Below are positions 1-7,929 of a stretch of 64,000 nt of DNA, piece after piece (positions within the stretch are counted from its first letter, which is position 1; every line of letters begins with the position of its first letter). A program made the position numbers and the translations under genes. The stretch is from NCBI GenBank assembly GCA_038230255.1, contig JBBRNP010000008.1:106466-170465 (forward strand), written 5' to 3'. A model generated the notes under the pieces. It was given only the letters and a program-made list of their open reading frames with translations, ran no database searches and had not been told where the DNA came from. The DNA comes from AV40 sp038230255. Its GTDB lineage: Bacteria > Verrucomicrobiota > Verrucomicrobiia > Chthoniobacterales > UBA10450.

Positions 1-474
1 GCTTGAATCGCTGGCTTGTTCGCGCACTTGCGCATCTGCCACCGAACCGACCGATCGGACCGCGACTACGATCATCCAGACCAGAAACAAACCGAAGAAA
101 GCTCCGAGCAATGCGCCGGTCGATCCATAAAGCAGTCGAATGATCAGGGAATTATGCTGGCTCGTTCGCCGGAAAAGCGCCGATCCGATCCCGCTGATGA
201 CCACGTAAATGACGAGCGCGAAAATCGCGCCCGCGAAGATCGACAGTAACGCGTCGGGCATTTTGAAAAACATTCCGAGTAGTGGCGCAAGAAACTTCCC
301 GCCGAAATATCCGGCGAAATATGCGGCGACGAGCGCGCCGAGTCGTGCCACCTGCCGCGGCAAACCGCGCCGCCATCCGCGCAACACTTCGAAGAGAATC
401 AGTGCGAGCGCGAAAGAAACAAACACCAGCTGCCAAAGCGGCGACCCTGCGGCGGCTTGAAGTTGTGAGTTCAT
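1..474 (-). CDS. CvpA family membrane protein (partial, runs off left edge)
   Basis: The reading frame starts at ATG 474-472 (N-terminus MNSQLQAAAGSPLWQLVFVS) and stays open for 158 codons to the window edge, so the C-terminus is missing. It overlaps the aroC stop in an ATGA arrangement, which supports both the start and translational coupling. Several hydrophobic segments (about residues 14-28, 43-58, 75-100 and 118-140) and Gly-rich turns resemble the CvpA/colicin V production family of inner-membrane proteins. CvpA members affect envelope homeostasis or colicin export, but the role here is unknown. The 10-mer at 236-245 encodes Ser-Ile-Phe in a membrane segment. Confidence 0.7.
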   Translation of the reverse strand, partial: MNSQLQAAAGSPLWQLVFVSFALALILFEVLRGWRRGLPRQVARLGALVAAYFAGYFGGKFLAPLLGMFFKMPDALLSIFAGAIFALVIYVVISGIGSALFRRTSQHNSLIIRLLYGSTGALLGAFFGLFLVWMIVVAVRSVGSVADAQVREQASDSS

Positions 475-1562
475 TCCTTCGAAAAATTAACTGCGCGCTG
501 GCGGAGCGCGTGATCGCACAGGACGAGCGCGCCCATCGCCTCAACCATCGGGACCGCGCGCGGCAGAACGCACGGATCATGGCGACCGCGCGCTGCGAGT
601 TTCGTTTGTTCGCGTGATGAGCTGACCGTCTTTTGTTCGCGCGCGATCGTTGCGGTCGGCTTGAACGCGACTCGAAAATAAATCTCTTCGCCGTTCGAAA
701 TGCCGCCCTGGATGCCGCCGGAATAATTTGTCGATGTTCGAATCTTGCCACCGCGCATTTCAAACGGATCGTTGTGTTCCGATCCACGCATCCGGGTGGC
801 GGAAAACCCGGAACCGATCTCGAAGCCTTTCGTCGCCGGCAAACTTAGCATCGCTTTCGCGAGATCGGCCTCGAGTTTATCGAAAACGGGCTCGCCTAAA
901 CCGACCGGCGCATTTCGTACGACGCATTCGATTATTCCGCCTAACGAGTCACCTTCGGCGCGAATTTTTTCGATCAATGAGATCATTTTCTTGGCCGCTG
1001 TCTTGTCCGGGCAACGGACAATGTTGGCATCGACATCGCCAGTTTTCACCTTCGACCGGTCGATCTTTGCCGCGAGCTCGTGAATTTGAGCGACGTAAGC
1101 GACGATGTCGATCTTTGGATAAAACGAGCGCAGCACTTTTTGCGCGACGACGCCCGCGGCCACGCGCCCAATCGTTTCCCGGGCGGAAGCGCGTCCCCCG
1201 CCCTGCCAATTCCGAATTCCGTATTTTGCCTCGTAGGTGAAGTCTGCGTGCGACGGACGAAATTTTTTTGCGACCTCGGCGTAATCCTGCGGTCGCGCGT
1301 CTTTATTGCGCACGAGAATTCCAATCGGCGTGCCGAGTGTCTTTCCCTCGAAGACGCCGGAAAGAATTTCGCAGCGATCTTCCTCCTGTCGCTGGGTCGT
1401 GATTTTGCTTTGACCCGGACGCCGCCGATCCAGCTCGCGTTGAATATCGGCCTCAGAGACGTCAATCTTCGGCGGACAACCGTCGATCACGACGCCGATG
1501 CCGCCGCCATGCGACTCGCCAAACGTCGTGATGCGAAAGAGTTGGCCAAAGGTGTTGCCCAT
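471..1562 (-). CDS. aroC: Chorismate synthase
   Basis: Converts 5-enolpyruvylshikimate-3-phosphate to chorismate using reduced FMN, the last step of the shikimate pathway in the cytosol. The 363-residue length is normal. The N-terminus MGNTFGQLFRITTFGESHGG carries the GESHG signature (residues 15-19). The second signature is in the region GRASARETIGRVAAG, and the GGIQGGISNGE motif follows at about residues 285-295. The start is the usual ATG of the family, and the CvpA-like gene overlaps its stop by four bases. aroB, another shikimate gene, lies far away at 54 kb. The 10-mer at 1106 encodes Lys-Ile-Asp. Confidence 0.97.
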   Translation of the reverse strand: MGNTFGQLFRITTFGESHGGGIGVVIDGCPPKIDVSEADIQRELDRRRPGQSKITTQRQEEDRCEILSGVFEGKTLGTPIGILVRNKDARPQDYAEVAKKFRPSHADFTYEAKYGIRNWQGGGRASARETIGRVAAGVVAQKVLRSFYPKIDIVAYVAQIHELAAKIDRSKVKTGDVDANIVRCPDKTAAKKMISLIEKIRAEGDSLGGIIECVVRNAPVGLGEPVFDKLEADLAKAMLSLPATKGFEIGSGFSATRMRGSEHNDPFEMRGGKIRTSTNYSGGIQGGISNGEEIYFRVAFKPTATIAREQKTVSSSREQTKLAARGRHDPCVLPRAVPMVEAMGALVLCDHALRQRAVNFSKE

Positions 1563-1600
1563 TGAGCGGGAAAGTTAAACCAAGCGACGAAAAGCGCGAG

Positions 1601-1688
1601 GGTGGATCGAGCAGTCCCTTGCTCGATACTATTTTTGGCGGCGAAGCCGCATTTATTTAACATCGCGCGACGGAGCGCGCGATCCACC
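1601..1688. repeat. Cloverleaf-type intergenic repeat, copy 1 of 4
   Basis: An 88-bp element bounded by GGTGGATCG and its complement CGATCCACC. Inside are three hairpins: ATCGAGCA/TTGCTCGAT, GCGGC-gaa-GCCGC, and a GCGCG-type arm near the right end. It fills the gap between the start of aroC and the stop of the cystathionine lyase gene. The other copies are at 13406, 38573 and 52402. Confidence 0.85.
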
Positions 1689-2849
1689 TCAGATTGTCTC
1701 GAGAGCGGTCTTTAGATCGTCAGTCAGGTCTCGCAGATCTTCGACGCCGACTGAGATTCGAACGAGCGAATCGGTAACGCCAAGCGCTTCACGTTGCTCT
1801 TTCGGGACCGAAGCATGCGTCATCAGCGCGGGATGATTGATCAGACTTTCCACGCCACCCAAACTTTCCGCGAGCGAAAATAGGTGGGTGTTCTCAAGAA
1901 ATCGTCGCGTTCCGTCGAGATCGGTTTTTAGAACGATCGTGACCATTCCGCCAAAGCCACGCATCTGGGTCCGAGCGAGATCGTGCTGTGGATGCGATTT
2001 CAAACCAGGATAGCTGACTGATTTCACTTGCGGTTGTTCTTCCAGCCAGCGCGCAATCTCGAGCGCGTTCCCGCAATGGCGTTCCATTCGCAACGCCAAA
2101 GTTTTCAAACTGCGCAAGACGAGAAAGCTGTCGAACGCTCCGGCGATCGCACCGACCGAATTTTGCAAAAACCACATTCGGTCGCCGAGTTCCTTGTTCT
2201 CTCCGACGACAGTCACTCCGCCGATCATGTCGGAGTGGCCGTTCAAATACTTGGTCGCGGAATGGATCACCAAATCAAAACCGAATTCAAGCGGTCGCTG
2301 GATCCACGGTGTCGCAAAAGTGTTGTCGGACACCGAAAGAATTTTGTGTTCGCGCGCAACCTTCGCGATCGCTTCCAAATCGATGATCTTGAGCAACGGA
2401 TTGCTCGGCGTCTCGATCCAAACCATCCGCGTGTTCTTCTTGATTGCTGATTCGAAGCGACTCGCGTCAGTCAGATCGACATAGGTGAAATCCAAATTCG
2501 CGGAACCACGCCGGACTTTTTCGAAAAGACGGAACGTTCCGCCATAAAGATCGTCGCTGACCACGACGTGGGAACCGCTTTCGAGCAAATCGAGCGCGGT
2601 CGACATCGCGGCCAGTCCGGAAGCGAACGCAAAACCGCGCGTGCCGCTTTCGAGATCGGCGACGCACTTTTCGTAAGCGAGCCGCGTCGGATTAATCGAG
2701 CGCGAATAGTCATAACCTTTATGTTTGCCCGGACTTTCCTGGACGTAGGTCGATGTTAAATAAACCGGCGTCATGATCGCGCCGGTGGTCGGATCGGGCT
2801 CCTGGCCGGCGTGAATCGCGCGGGTGGCGAACTCGTGTTGTTTCTTCAT
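1689..2849 (-). CDS. Cystathionine gamma-lyase/gamma-synthase family PLP enzyme
   Basis: A 386-residue member of the Cys/Met-metabolism PLP family, cytosolic. The PLP lysine is Lys200 in HSATKYLNGHSD. The family motif ETPSNPLLKI is at residues 146-155, with YSRSINPTR near residue 48. It follows a cystathionine beta-synthase gene by 23 bp on the same strand, which favours a cystathionine gamma-lyase role (cystathionine to cysteine) in reverse transsulfuration. A gamma-synthase activity cannot be excluded from sequence alone. The start ATG at 2849-2847 overlaps a 10-mer: AAGATCGAC is followed directly by ATG. The stop abuts the repeat at 1601-1688. Confidence 0.9.
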   Translation of the reverse strand: MKKQHEFATRAIHAGQEPDPTTGAIMTPVYLTSTYVQESPGKHKGYDYSRSINPTRLAYEKCVADLESGTRGFAFASGLAAMSTALDLLESGSHVVVSDDLYGGTFRLFEKVRRGSANLDFTYVDLTDASRFESAIKKNTRMVWIETPSNPLLKIIDLEAIAKVAREHKILSVSDNTFATPWIQRPLEFGFDLVIHSATKYLNGHSDMIGGVTVVGENKELGDRMWFLQNSVGAIAGAFDSFLVLRSLKTLALRMERHCGNALEIARWLEEQPQVKSVSYPGLKSHPQHDLARTQMRGFGGMVTIVLKTDLDGTRRFLENTHLFSLAESLGGVESLINHPALMTHASVPKEQREALGVTDSLVRISVGVEDLRDLTDDLKTALETI

Positions 2850-2872
2850 GTCGATCTTATTGGAATGCGCGC

Positions 2873-4315
2873 TTAATTGTATTCGCGCTGCGGCGGCACC
2901 GAGGACTTCGGCATGTTCAACCGCAAATAGGAAAGCAAATCGGTCCGTGTGATCAGGCCGAGAAATTTGTCCCCGTCCATGACGATGGCAACACGGCCGC
3001 GATCGAAAACTTCGAGCAAGTCTTTGATCTTTGTGTTGGGCGGGAGCGTTTCGAGCCGGTCTGTCATCGCGTTTTTCACCGGTCCGTTAAAGTGAGTCGA
3101 GTCGCGATGCACTTTTACCAGCACATCGGACTCATCCAAAATCCCGATCGCGCGCCCGCTTTGATCGACAACGGGCAATTGCGAAACATCGGCATCGCGC
3201 ATCCGTTTGAATGCAGTCAGGAGCGTGTCGGTCGGGCCAACCGAAATGACTTCGCCGGCTTCATAACGATGCGAAATCAGGTCATTCAGATCGCCTTGTG
3301 GCGGGCGATGAATGAAACCCTGCTCCGCCATCCAGAAATCGTTATACATTTTGGACAGATATTTGTTTCCGGTGTCGGCCACGAAACTGACGACGCGTTT
3401 GGGCTGCGTTTGCTTTCGGCAGTAACGGAGCGCGCCTGCGACCAGCGTTCCGGTCGACGAACCGCCGAAGATTCCTTCCTTCCGTAAAAGATCGCGCGCG
3501 ACCGCGAAACTTTCTTCATCGTCGATTTCATACGCGTCGGTGACGAGTGACATGTCCGCGATCTCGGGAATGAAATCTTCGCCGATCCCTTCGACCGCCC
3601 AACTCCCGGACTCCACTAGCTTGCCGGTCTTGACGAATTCATAAAGGACCGAGCCGGTTGGATCGGCCAGGACCATTTCAATGCCGCGGCGCGGTTTCAC
3701 TCGATTAAAAAAGCGGCCGAGGCCGGTCAATGTTCCGCCCGAGCCAACGCCGCAAACGATTGCATCGACATCGTGACGCATCTGTTCCCAGATTTCCGGA
3801 CCGGTCGTGCGCTCGTGCGCGAGCGGATTCGCCGGATTGCCGAATTGATTTACGTAAAACGCCCCCGGAATTTCTTCGGTGAGGCGAGCAGCCACGTCCT
3901 GGTAATATTCGGGGTGCCCGCGCGTCACGTCCGAGCGGGTCAATCGCACCTCCGCGCCAAGCGCGCGGACATGAGAAATTTTTTCCTGCGACATCTTGTC
4001 GGGAATAACTAGCAGAACGCGGTACCCTTTGGCCCCAGCCACAAGTGCGAGGCCGAGTCCCGTGTTTCCGGCGGTCGCTTCGATCACCGTTCCGCCCGGT
4101 TCAAGTTTCCCTTCTTCCTCCGCGGCCCCAATCATCGACAATGCGATCCGGTCTTTGATCGAGCCGGTCGGGTTTTGATTTTCCAGTTTCAAAAAAAGCT
4201 GACACGGGCCGGTGTCGAACTGGGTGATCTCAACCAGCGGCGTCTCGCCGATGAGCGAGAGAATCGCCGGCGGCTTTTTTAAACTAATCGTTGGAGCGGT
4301 GGAAAGCTCGGTCAT
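2873..4315 (-). CDS. Cystathionine beta-synthase with C-terminal CBS domain pair
   Basis: Condenses homocysteine and serine to cystathionine (PLP-dependent). The catalytic domain covers about residues 15-330. The PLP lysine is Lys54 in NPTGSIKDR, EATAGNTG binds phosphate or substrate, and GSGGTLTG is the PLP-phosphate loop. Two CBS domains follow, about residues 350-405 and 410-475, the usual site of adenosyl-ligand regulation in this family. No N-terminal heme domain is present. The start ATG overlaps the stop of the thioredoxin-like gene (4312-4315), and a cystathionine lyase gene follows, so the three form one operon. A plain cysteine synthase is less likely because of the CBS pair. Confidence 0.93.
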   Translation of the reverse strand: MTELSTAPTISLKKPPAILSLIGETPLVEITQFDTGPCQLFLKLENQNPTGSIKDRIALSMIGAAEEEGKLEPGGTVIEATAGNTGLGLALVAGAKGYRVLLVIPDKMSQEKISHVRALGAEVRLTRSDVTRGHPEYYQDVAARLTEEIPGAFYVNQFGNPANPLAHERTTGPEIWEQMRHDVDAIVCGVGSGGTLTGLGRFFNRVKPRRGIEMVLADPTGSVLYEFVKTGKLVESGSWAVEGIGEDFIPEIADMSLVTDAYEIDDEESFAVARDLLRKEGIFGGSSTGTLVAGALRYCRKQTQPKRVVSFVADTGNKYLSKMYNDFWMAEQGFIHRPPQGDLNDLISHRYEAGEVISVGPTDTLLTAFKRMRDADVSQLPVVDQSGRAIGILDESDVLVKVHRDSTHFNGPVKNAMTDRLETLPPNTKIKDLLEVFDRGRVAIVMDGDKFLGLITRTDLLSYLRLNMPKSSVPPQREYN

Positions 4316-4854
4316 TCTTCGAGTTTGGGTTCGCCCTTATGCGACCATTCCGATTTGCTGTCGTCGACAAATTGCTGCAGGACGTCAAAACGGACTTCGC
4401 CGTAGTTCAGAGCGTAGCGAAGATCGCCGCCTTTGTAGACCCAGGTCGTCGGAATCCAGGAAAGCGGCATGCCGGCAAATTGCTTGATCTTATTGTCGCC
4501 GCGGCGCGGGCCGGGATCCGCCAGAATCGTCACGTTGGGTTGATCCGCGATTTGGAACTTGGAGAGCATCGATTTGCCATCACCGCCGTCGTTCCAAACC
4601 GAAACGAAATAGAATTTCACCTGCGGATTGTCTTTCACCATTTTCAACCAGCCGCCGCTTTTGAGTTCAGCCTGACAGTTCGAGCACCACGGCGCCCAAA
4701 GATGGACAACAGTTAGCTCTGGCGACTTGATGGCGGCCAGAACGCGTTGCTCAGCCGGCGGATTAACAAAGACATCTTTATCCCGTTGCGCCCCCGCACG
4801 GAAGGGAACGGTTAAAAAAAGCGCCGTGAAGATCGACATCCGCAAGATCGACAT
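4312..4854 (-). CDS. Secreted TlpA/thioredoxin-like protein
   Basis: A 180-residue protein with an N-terminal signal peptide (hydrophobic residues 6-17, likely cut after AGA-Q near 22) and a thioredoxin fold. The redox motif is WCSNC (Cys57-Cys60) in LWAPWCSNCQ. It probably acts as a thiol-disulfide reductase or oxidase outside the cytoplasm. First gene of the operon with cystathionine beta-synthase and lyase; the stop overlaps the next start by four bases. Two 10-mers lie 15 bp apart at its start (4829 and 4844), encoding Met-Ser-Ile-Leu and Met-Ser-Ile-Phe. A start at the second Met is possible. Confidence 0.82.
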   Translation of the reverse strand: MSILRMSIFTALFLTVPFRAGAQRDKDVFVNPPAEQRVLAAIKSPELTVVHLWAPWCSNCQAELKSGGWLKMVKDNPQVKFYFVSVWNDGGDGKSMLSKFQIADQPNVTILADPGPRRGDNKIKQFAGMPLSWIPTTWVYKGGDLRYALNYGEVRFDVLQQFVDDSKSEWSHKGEPKLEE

Positions 4855-5002
4855 GTTGCTCTAAATATGGAGAGAAACATGCGTCGCTCAACGCTGACTT
4901 GGATTGGTGAGACTTCGTGTCGCGCCCGCTCCTCGCATATCCAGGTTGTGTTTCTGCTGAAATCAGCTTAGGTGCAGCCGTCCACCCAGAAACCAAGTAA
5001 AA

Positions 5003-5188
5003 ATGATGCCATCGACAAGTAAAAGGACATCGACCGAAGTTTTCGAATGCGAAGCATGCGGCCAGCGAAAGCGCCTTGAATCAGCCAAACGGCATTGGTG
5101 CGATTCGTGTACCCGCGGCAGTCCGGTGGAAATGCGACGCACCCGGGATAAGTGGAAGACCAGCAGCAGAACTCCCGGCACCAATTAG
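5003..5188 (+). CDS. Possible 61-residue zinc-ribbon protein
   Basis: An open frame from ATG with the spaced cysteines FECEACGQRKR and HWCDSCTRG (CxxC, about 14 residues, CxxC), which looks like a small zinc ribbon with a basic tail. It lies alone in the 479-bp gap between the thioredoxin-like gene and rpsA. No strong ribosome binding site is visible, and the minus strand is also open here, so it may be chance. Apart from this the gap from 4855 to 5333 shows only the rpsA leader. Confidence 0.4.
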   Translation: MMPSTSKRTSTEVFECEACGQRKRLESAKRHWCDSCTRGSPVEMRRTRDKWKTSSRTPGTN

Positions 5189-5314
5189 GGCAGAGTCTCA
5201 CCTCCCAGATCAGAGTTTGACCAATCGCGCGAAACCGCATACTTTGGCGCTCCGTTTTCCGCTGCTTTAGCTGCACGGAAAGATCGATCTCGCCGGTGCG
5301 GGATCGCTGGCCCC

Positions 5315-5321
5315 AAGGAGG
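5315..5321 (+). promoter_or_regulatory. Strong ribosome binding site of rpsA
   Basis: AAGGAGG lies 12 bases before the ATG at 5334, a near-perfect anti-16S match that fits a highly translated ribosomal gene. The in-frame ATG at 5343 is the alternative start. Confidence 0.7.
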
Positions 5322-5333
5322 CCTTTTTTAATT

Positions 5334-7100
5334 ATGTTGCAAATGCAGGATGTGATGTCGAAGCCGATGCCGGATTTCCGGGAAGGCTCGATCGTTAAAG
5401 GACGTATTTTGGAAGTTCGCCCGCGCGAAGTGCTGGTCGACATCGGATACAAATCGGAAGGCGTTATTTCGCTCGCGGAATTTGAAGACGTAGAGAATTT
5501 GGAAGTCGGCGATGAAGTCGACGTGCTCCTCGAGCGATTGGAGAACGACGAGGGCATGGTCGTGCTTTCGAAAGAGAAAGCAGCTTATCGCCAGAATTGG
5601 AACAAGATCGCGGCGGTATTTCAGGACGACGGCCTGATCAAAGGCAAAGTGAAGTCGGTCGTCAAAGGCGGCTTAATGGTGAACATCGGCGTCGAAGCGT
5701 TTTTGCCGGCGTCGCAGATCGACATCGTGCCGCCGAAAGATTTGCAGCAGTTCGTCGGCAACACTTACGATTTCAAGATCGTCAAAATTAACGACGATCG
5801 GCGCAACGTCGTCTTAAGCCGGCGCGAATTAATCGAGCAGGAGCGCAGCGAGAAGCGGCAGAAATTCATGGATAGCGTGAACGTGGGCGACCGCGTCACC
5901 GGCACGGTAAAAAATCTGACCGACTTCGGCGCTTTCATCGATCTCGATGGCATGGACGGTTTGCTTCACATCACCGACATGACCTGGGGACGGCTCGGGC
6001 ACCCGAGCGAGCTGGTCAAAGTTGGCCAACAACTCGAAGTCCAGGTCCTCGATATTAATAAAGAGAAAGAGCGCGTCTCGTTAGGCCTGAAGCAGACCCA
6101 GAAAAATCCGTGGGACCAGATTGAAGAACGGTTCCCGGCCGGTCAAAAGGTCAAAGGCAAGATCACCAATCTCGTTCCTTACGGCGCGTTCGTGGAACTC
6201 GAGGAAGGCGTCGAGGGTCTCATTCACGTTTCCGAACTTTCGTGGACGAAGCGAATCATGCGGCCGTCCGATATTTTGACGGTTGGCCAGGAAGTCGAAG
6301 CCGTCGTTCTCGGTGTAAACAAGGAAGAACAGAAAATTTCATTGGGCCTGCGCCAGCTCGAGCCGAATCCGTGGGACGAGATCGAGAAGAAATTCACCAT
6401 TGGCAGCCATGTTAAGGGAACGATCCGGAACATGACCGCTTACGGCGCGTTCGTGGAGCTCGATGAAGGAATCGACGGAATGATTCACGTGTCTGATCTA
6501 AGTTGGACCCGCAAAATCAATCACCCGAGCGAAGTCTTTAAGAAGGGCGACGAAGTCGAAGCCGAAGTCATCGATATCGACAAAACAAATCAACGGATCA
6601 GTCTCGGCATCAAACAGCTGAGCGACGATCCGTGGAAGAACATCGATCAGAAATATAAGATCGGTAATCTAGTCAAAGGCAACGTGACCAAGCTCGCCAG
6701 CTTCGGCGCGTTCGTGCAACTAGCCGACGACATTGATGGCCTCGTTCACATCTCGCAGTTAAGCGAAGACCACGTCGCCAAAGTGAAAGACGTGCTCAAG
6801 GTCGGTCAGGAAGTCGAGGCGCGCGTGATCAAGGTAGACAAAGTCGAGCGCCGCATCGGGTTGTCGATCAAAGCCGCGAATTACTCCGAAGAACAATTGC
6901 GCAAGGAAGCCGAAACTTTCGACACGCTCCGGCCGGGCGAAGACATGGTCGGATTGGAGAAAGCTTTCGCCGCCGCCGAGCAGGAAGAATATCGCCCCGG
7001 CGAAGCGAAGAAAGAACCGAAGGCAGCCAAGGAATCAAAAGAGACCAAGGAGCCGAAGGAACCCAAGCGCGAGTCGAAAAAAGAGTCGAAGAAGAAGTAA
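5334..7100 (+). CDS. rpsA: 30S ribosomal protein S1
   Basis: A 588-residue RNA-binding protein that recruits mRNA to the 30S subunit. Six S1 repeats can be followed at about residues 15-85, 100-165, 185-255, 270-340, 357-425 and 440-510. The last four carry the typical FGAF/YGAFVEL and GLxHxSxLSW signatures. The C-terminus (from about residue 545) is a low-complexity Lys/Glu/Pro tail (repeats of KEPK and ESKK), which many six-repeat S1 proteins have in another form. It is slightly longer than the E. coli protein because of this tail. It stands alone, with its own leader and a strong ribosome binding site. Confidence 0.96.
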   Translation: MLQMQDVMSKPMPDFREGSIVKGRILEVRPREVLVDIGYKSEGVISLAEFEDVENLEVGDEVDVLLERLENDEGMVVLSKEKAAYRQNWNKIAAVFQDDGLIKGKVKSVVKGGLMVNIGVEAFLPASQIDIVPPKDLQQFVGNTYDFKIVKINDDRRNVVLSRRELIEQERSEKRQKFMDSVNVGDRVTGTVKNLTDFGAFIDLDGMDGLLHITDMTWGRLGHPSELVKVGQQLEVQVLDINKEKERVSLGLKQTQKNPWDQIEERFPAGQKVKGKITNLVPYGAFVELEEGVEGLIHVSELSWTKRIMRPSDILTVGQEVEAVVLGVNKEEQKISLGLRQLEPNPWDEIEKKFTIGSHVKGTIRNMTAYGAFVELDEGIDGMIHVSDLSWTRKINHPSEVFKKGDEVEAEVIDIDKTNQRISLGIKQLSDDPWKNIDQKYKIGNLVKGNVTKLASFGAFVQLADDIDGLVHISQLSEDHVAKVKDVLKVGQEVEARVIKVDKVERRIGLSIKAANYSEEQLRKEAETFDTLRPGEDMVGLEKAFAAAEQEEYRPGEAKKEPKAAKESKETKEPKEPKRESKKESKKK

Positions 7101-7127
7101 TTTTGTTGGATCGTTTGCGGGGCAGTT

Positions 7128-7454
7128 ATGTCACGCAGCTTCAGTCGGCGTCAGCTTCGATTACTTATCGCCGCATTTTTGTTGTCGCTCCTCGTCGCTT
7201 GCGGCGGGCCTTCCCGCGCGATCGTGGGTAAATGGCGAACGTCGTCCGATCCGAACGCGGTCGTTTGGGAATTCGCTGCCAATGGGCTGGTCACGATCGG
7301 GAGCACGCGCGGCAAATACAGCTTCGGCGATAGCCAGCGAATAAAGATTCAGACGCCGTTCGAAAAGTCGGTCTATGAAGTCACGATCTCGCACGACCAC
7401 ATGACTTTCCGGGAATCGACCGGATCACGGATCGAGTTCGATCGAATCAAATAG
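7128..7454 (+). CDS. Small lipoprotein of unknown function
   Basis: A 108-residue protein with a basic N-terminus, a hydrophobic stretch and a lipobox LLVAC-GG, so the mature protein should begin at Cys25 and be lipid-anchored. The rest (IVGKWRTSSDP, WEFAANGLVTIGS, YSFGDSQRIKI) resembles small lipocalin-like or DUF5640-like beta proteins, where W and F sit on strands. It follows rpsA by 27 bp and may be co-transcribed with it. No specific role is inferred. Confidence 0.65.
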   Translation: MSRSFSRRQLRLLIAAFLLSLLVACGGPSRAIVGKWRTSSDPNAVVWEFAANGLVTIGSTRGKYSFGDSQRIKIQTPFEKSVYEVTISHDHMTFRESTGSRIEFDRIK

Positions 7455-7473
7455 ATTGGCGTCGATCCTAGCG

Positions 7474-7929
7474 TTACCGCATTTCTTCCAGCACGTCGGC
7501 TACCGCATTCTGTAATGGACGCGGACCGTTTCCGTTTAGAGCAACATCGACATCTTCGAGGCGTCGGATCAGATCAACGACTTCTCGACGCGCGATTGGT
7601 CCGCCGGCAGCGGCGCAAAAGTGAGTGCGACAACCGAATGGCCGGTCTTCGTAGATGAGACAGTTGCCCGTTTCTGGTTGAAGCATCGAGCACGAGCCAT
7701 CAACATTTTCCGGTAATGATTTTCGGCCGGTGGCGCGAAACGCCCTGGCCGCGACGATCGCCTCGCCTTTCGTCAGATAAGGAGTGCGTCCGGTCAGTTT
7801 GAAATGACAACATTCCGTCTGGCGCAGGCAATTGCGTTGGATCGGCTGTTGGGCAAGATCGACATAAACCTGTCGCACTTCCGCCAGCGCGGTCTGCAAT
7901 TTCTGCGGAGGAACAGTTCGAGAATTCAT
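7474..7929 (-). CDS. YkgJ-type zinc/iron-chelating cysteine-rich protein
   Basis: A 151-residue protein beginning MNSRTVPPQK. It has the Cys pattern NCLRQTECC (Cys34, 40, 41), then SCSML, NCLIYEDRPFGCR and HFC, the layout of the YkgJ/UPF0153 family that binds zinc or an Fe-S cluster. The start at 7929 is chosen because it overlaps the stop of the upstream flavoprotein gene in an ATGA arrangement; an upstream extension would run into that gene. The function of the family is poorly known. The 10-mer at 7855 encodes Val-Asp-Leu. Confidence 0.8.
   Translation of the reverse strand: MNSRTVPPQKLQTALAEVRQVYVDLAQQPIQRNCLRQTECCHFKLTGRTPYLTKGEAIVAARAFRATGRKSLPENVDGSCSMLQPETGNCLIYEDRPFGCRTHFCAAAGGPIARREVVDLIRRLEDVDVALNGNGPRPLQNAVADVLEEMR

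Noticed and set aside
152..787. Long minus-strand open frame across the aroC end
   Set aside because: It is in another frame of aroC and of the CvpA-like gene; the product is Arg-rich with no domain, a shadow of GC-rich coding sequence.
4963..5276. Two minus-strand open frames before rpsA
   Set aside because: Arg/Cys-rich products without motif or ribosome binding site; the opposite strand has the better candidate.
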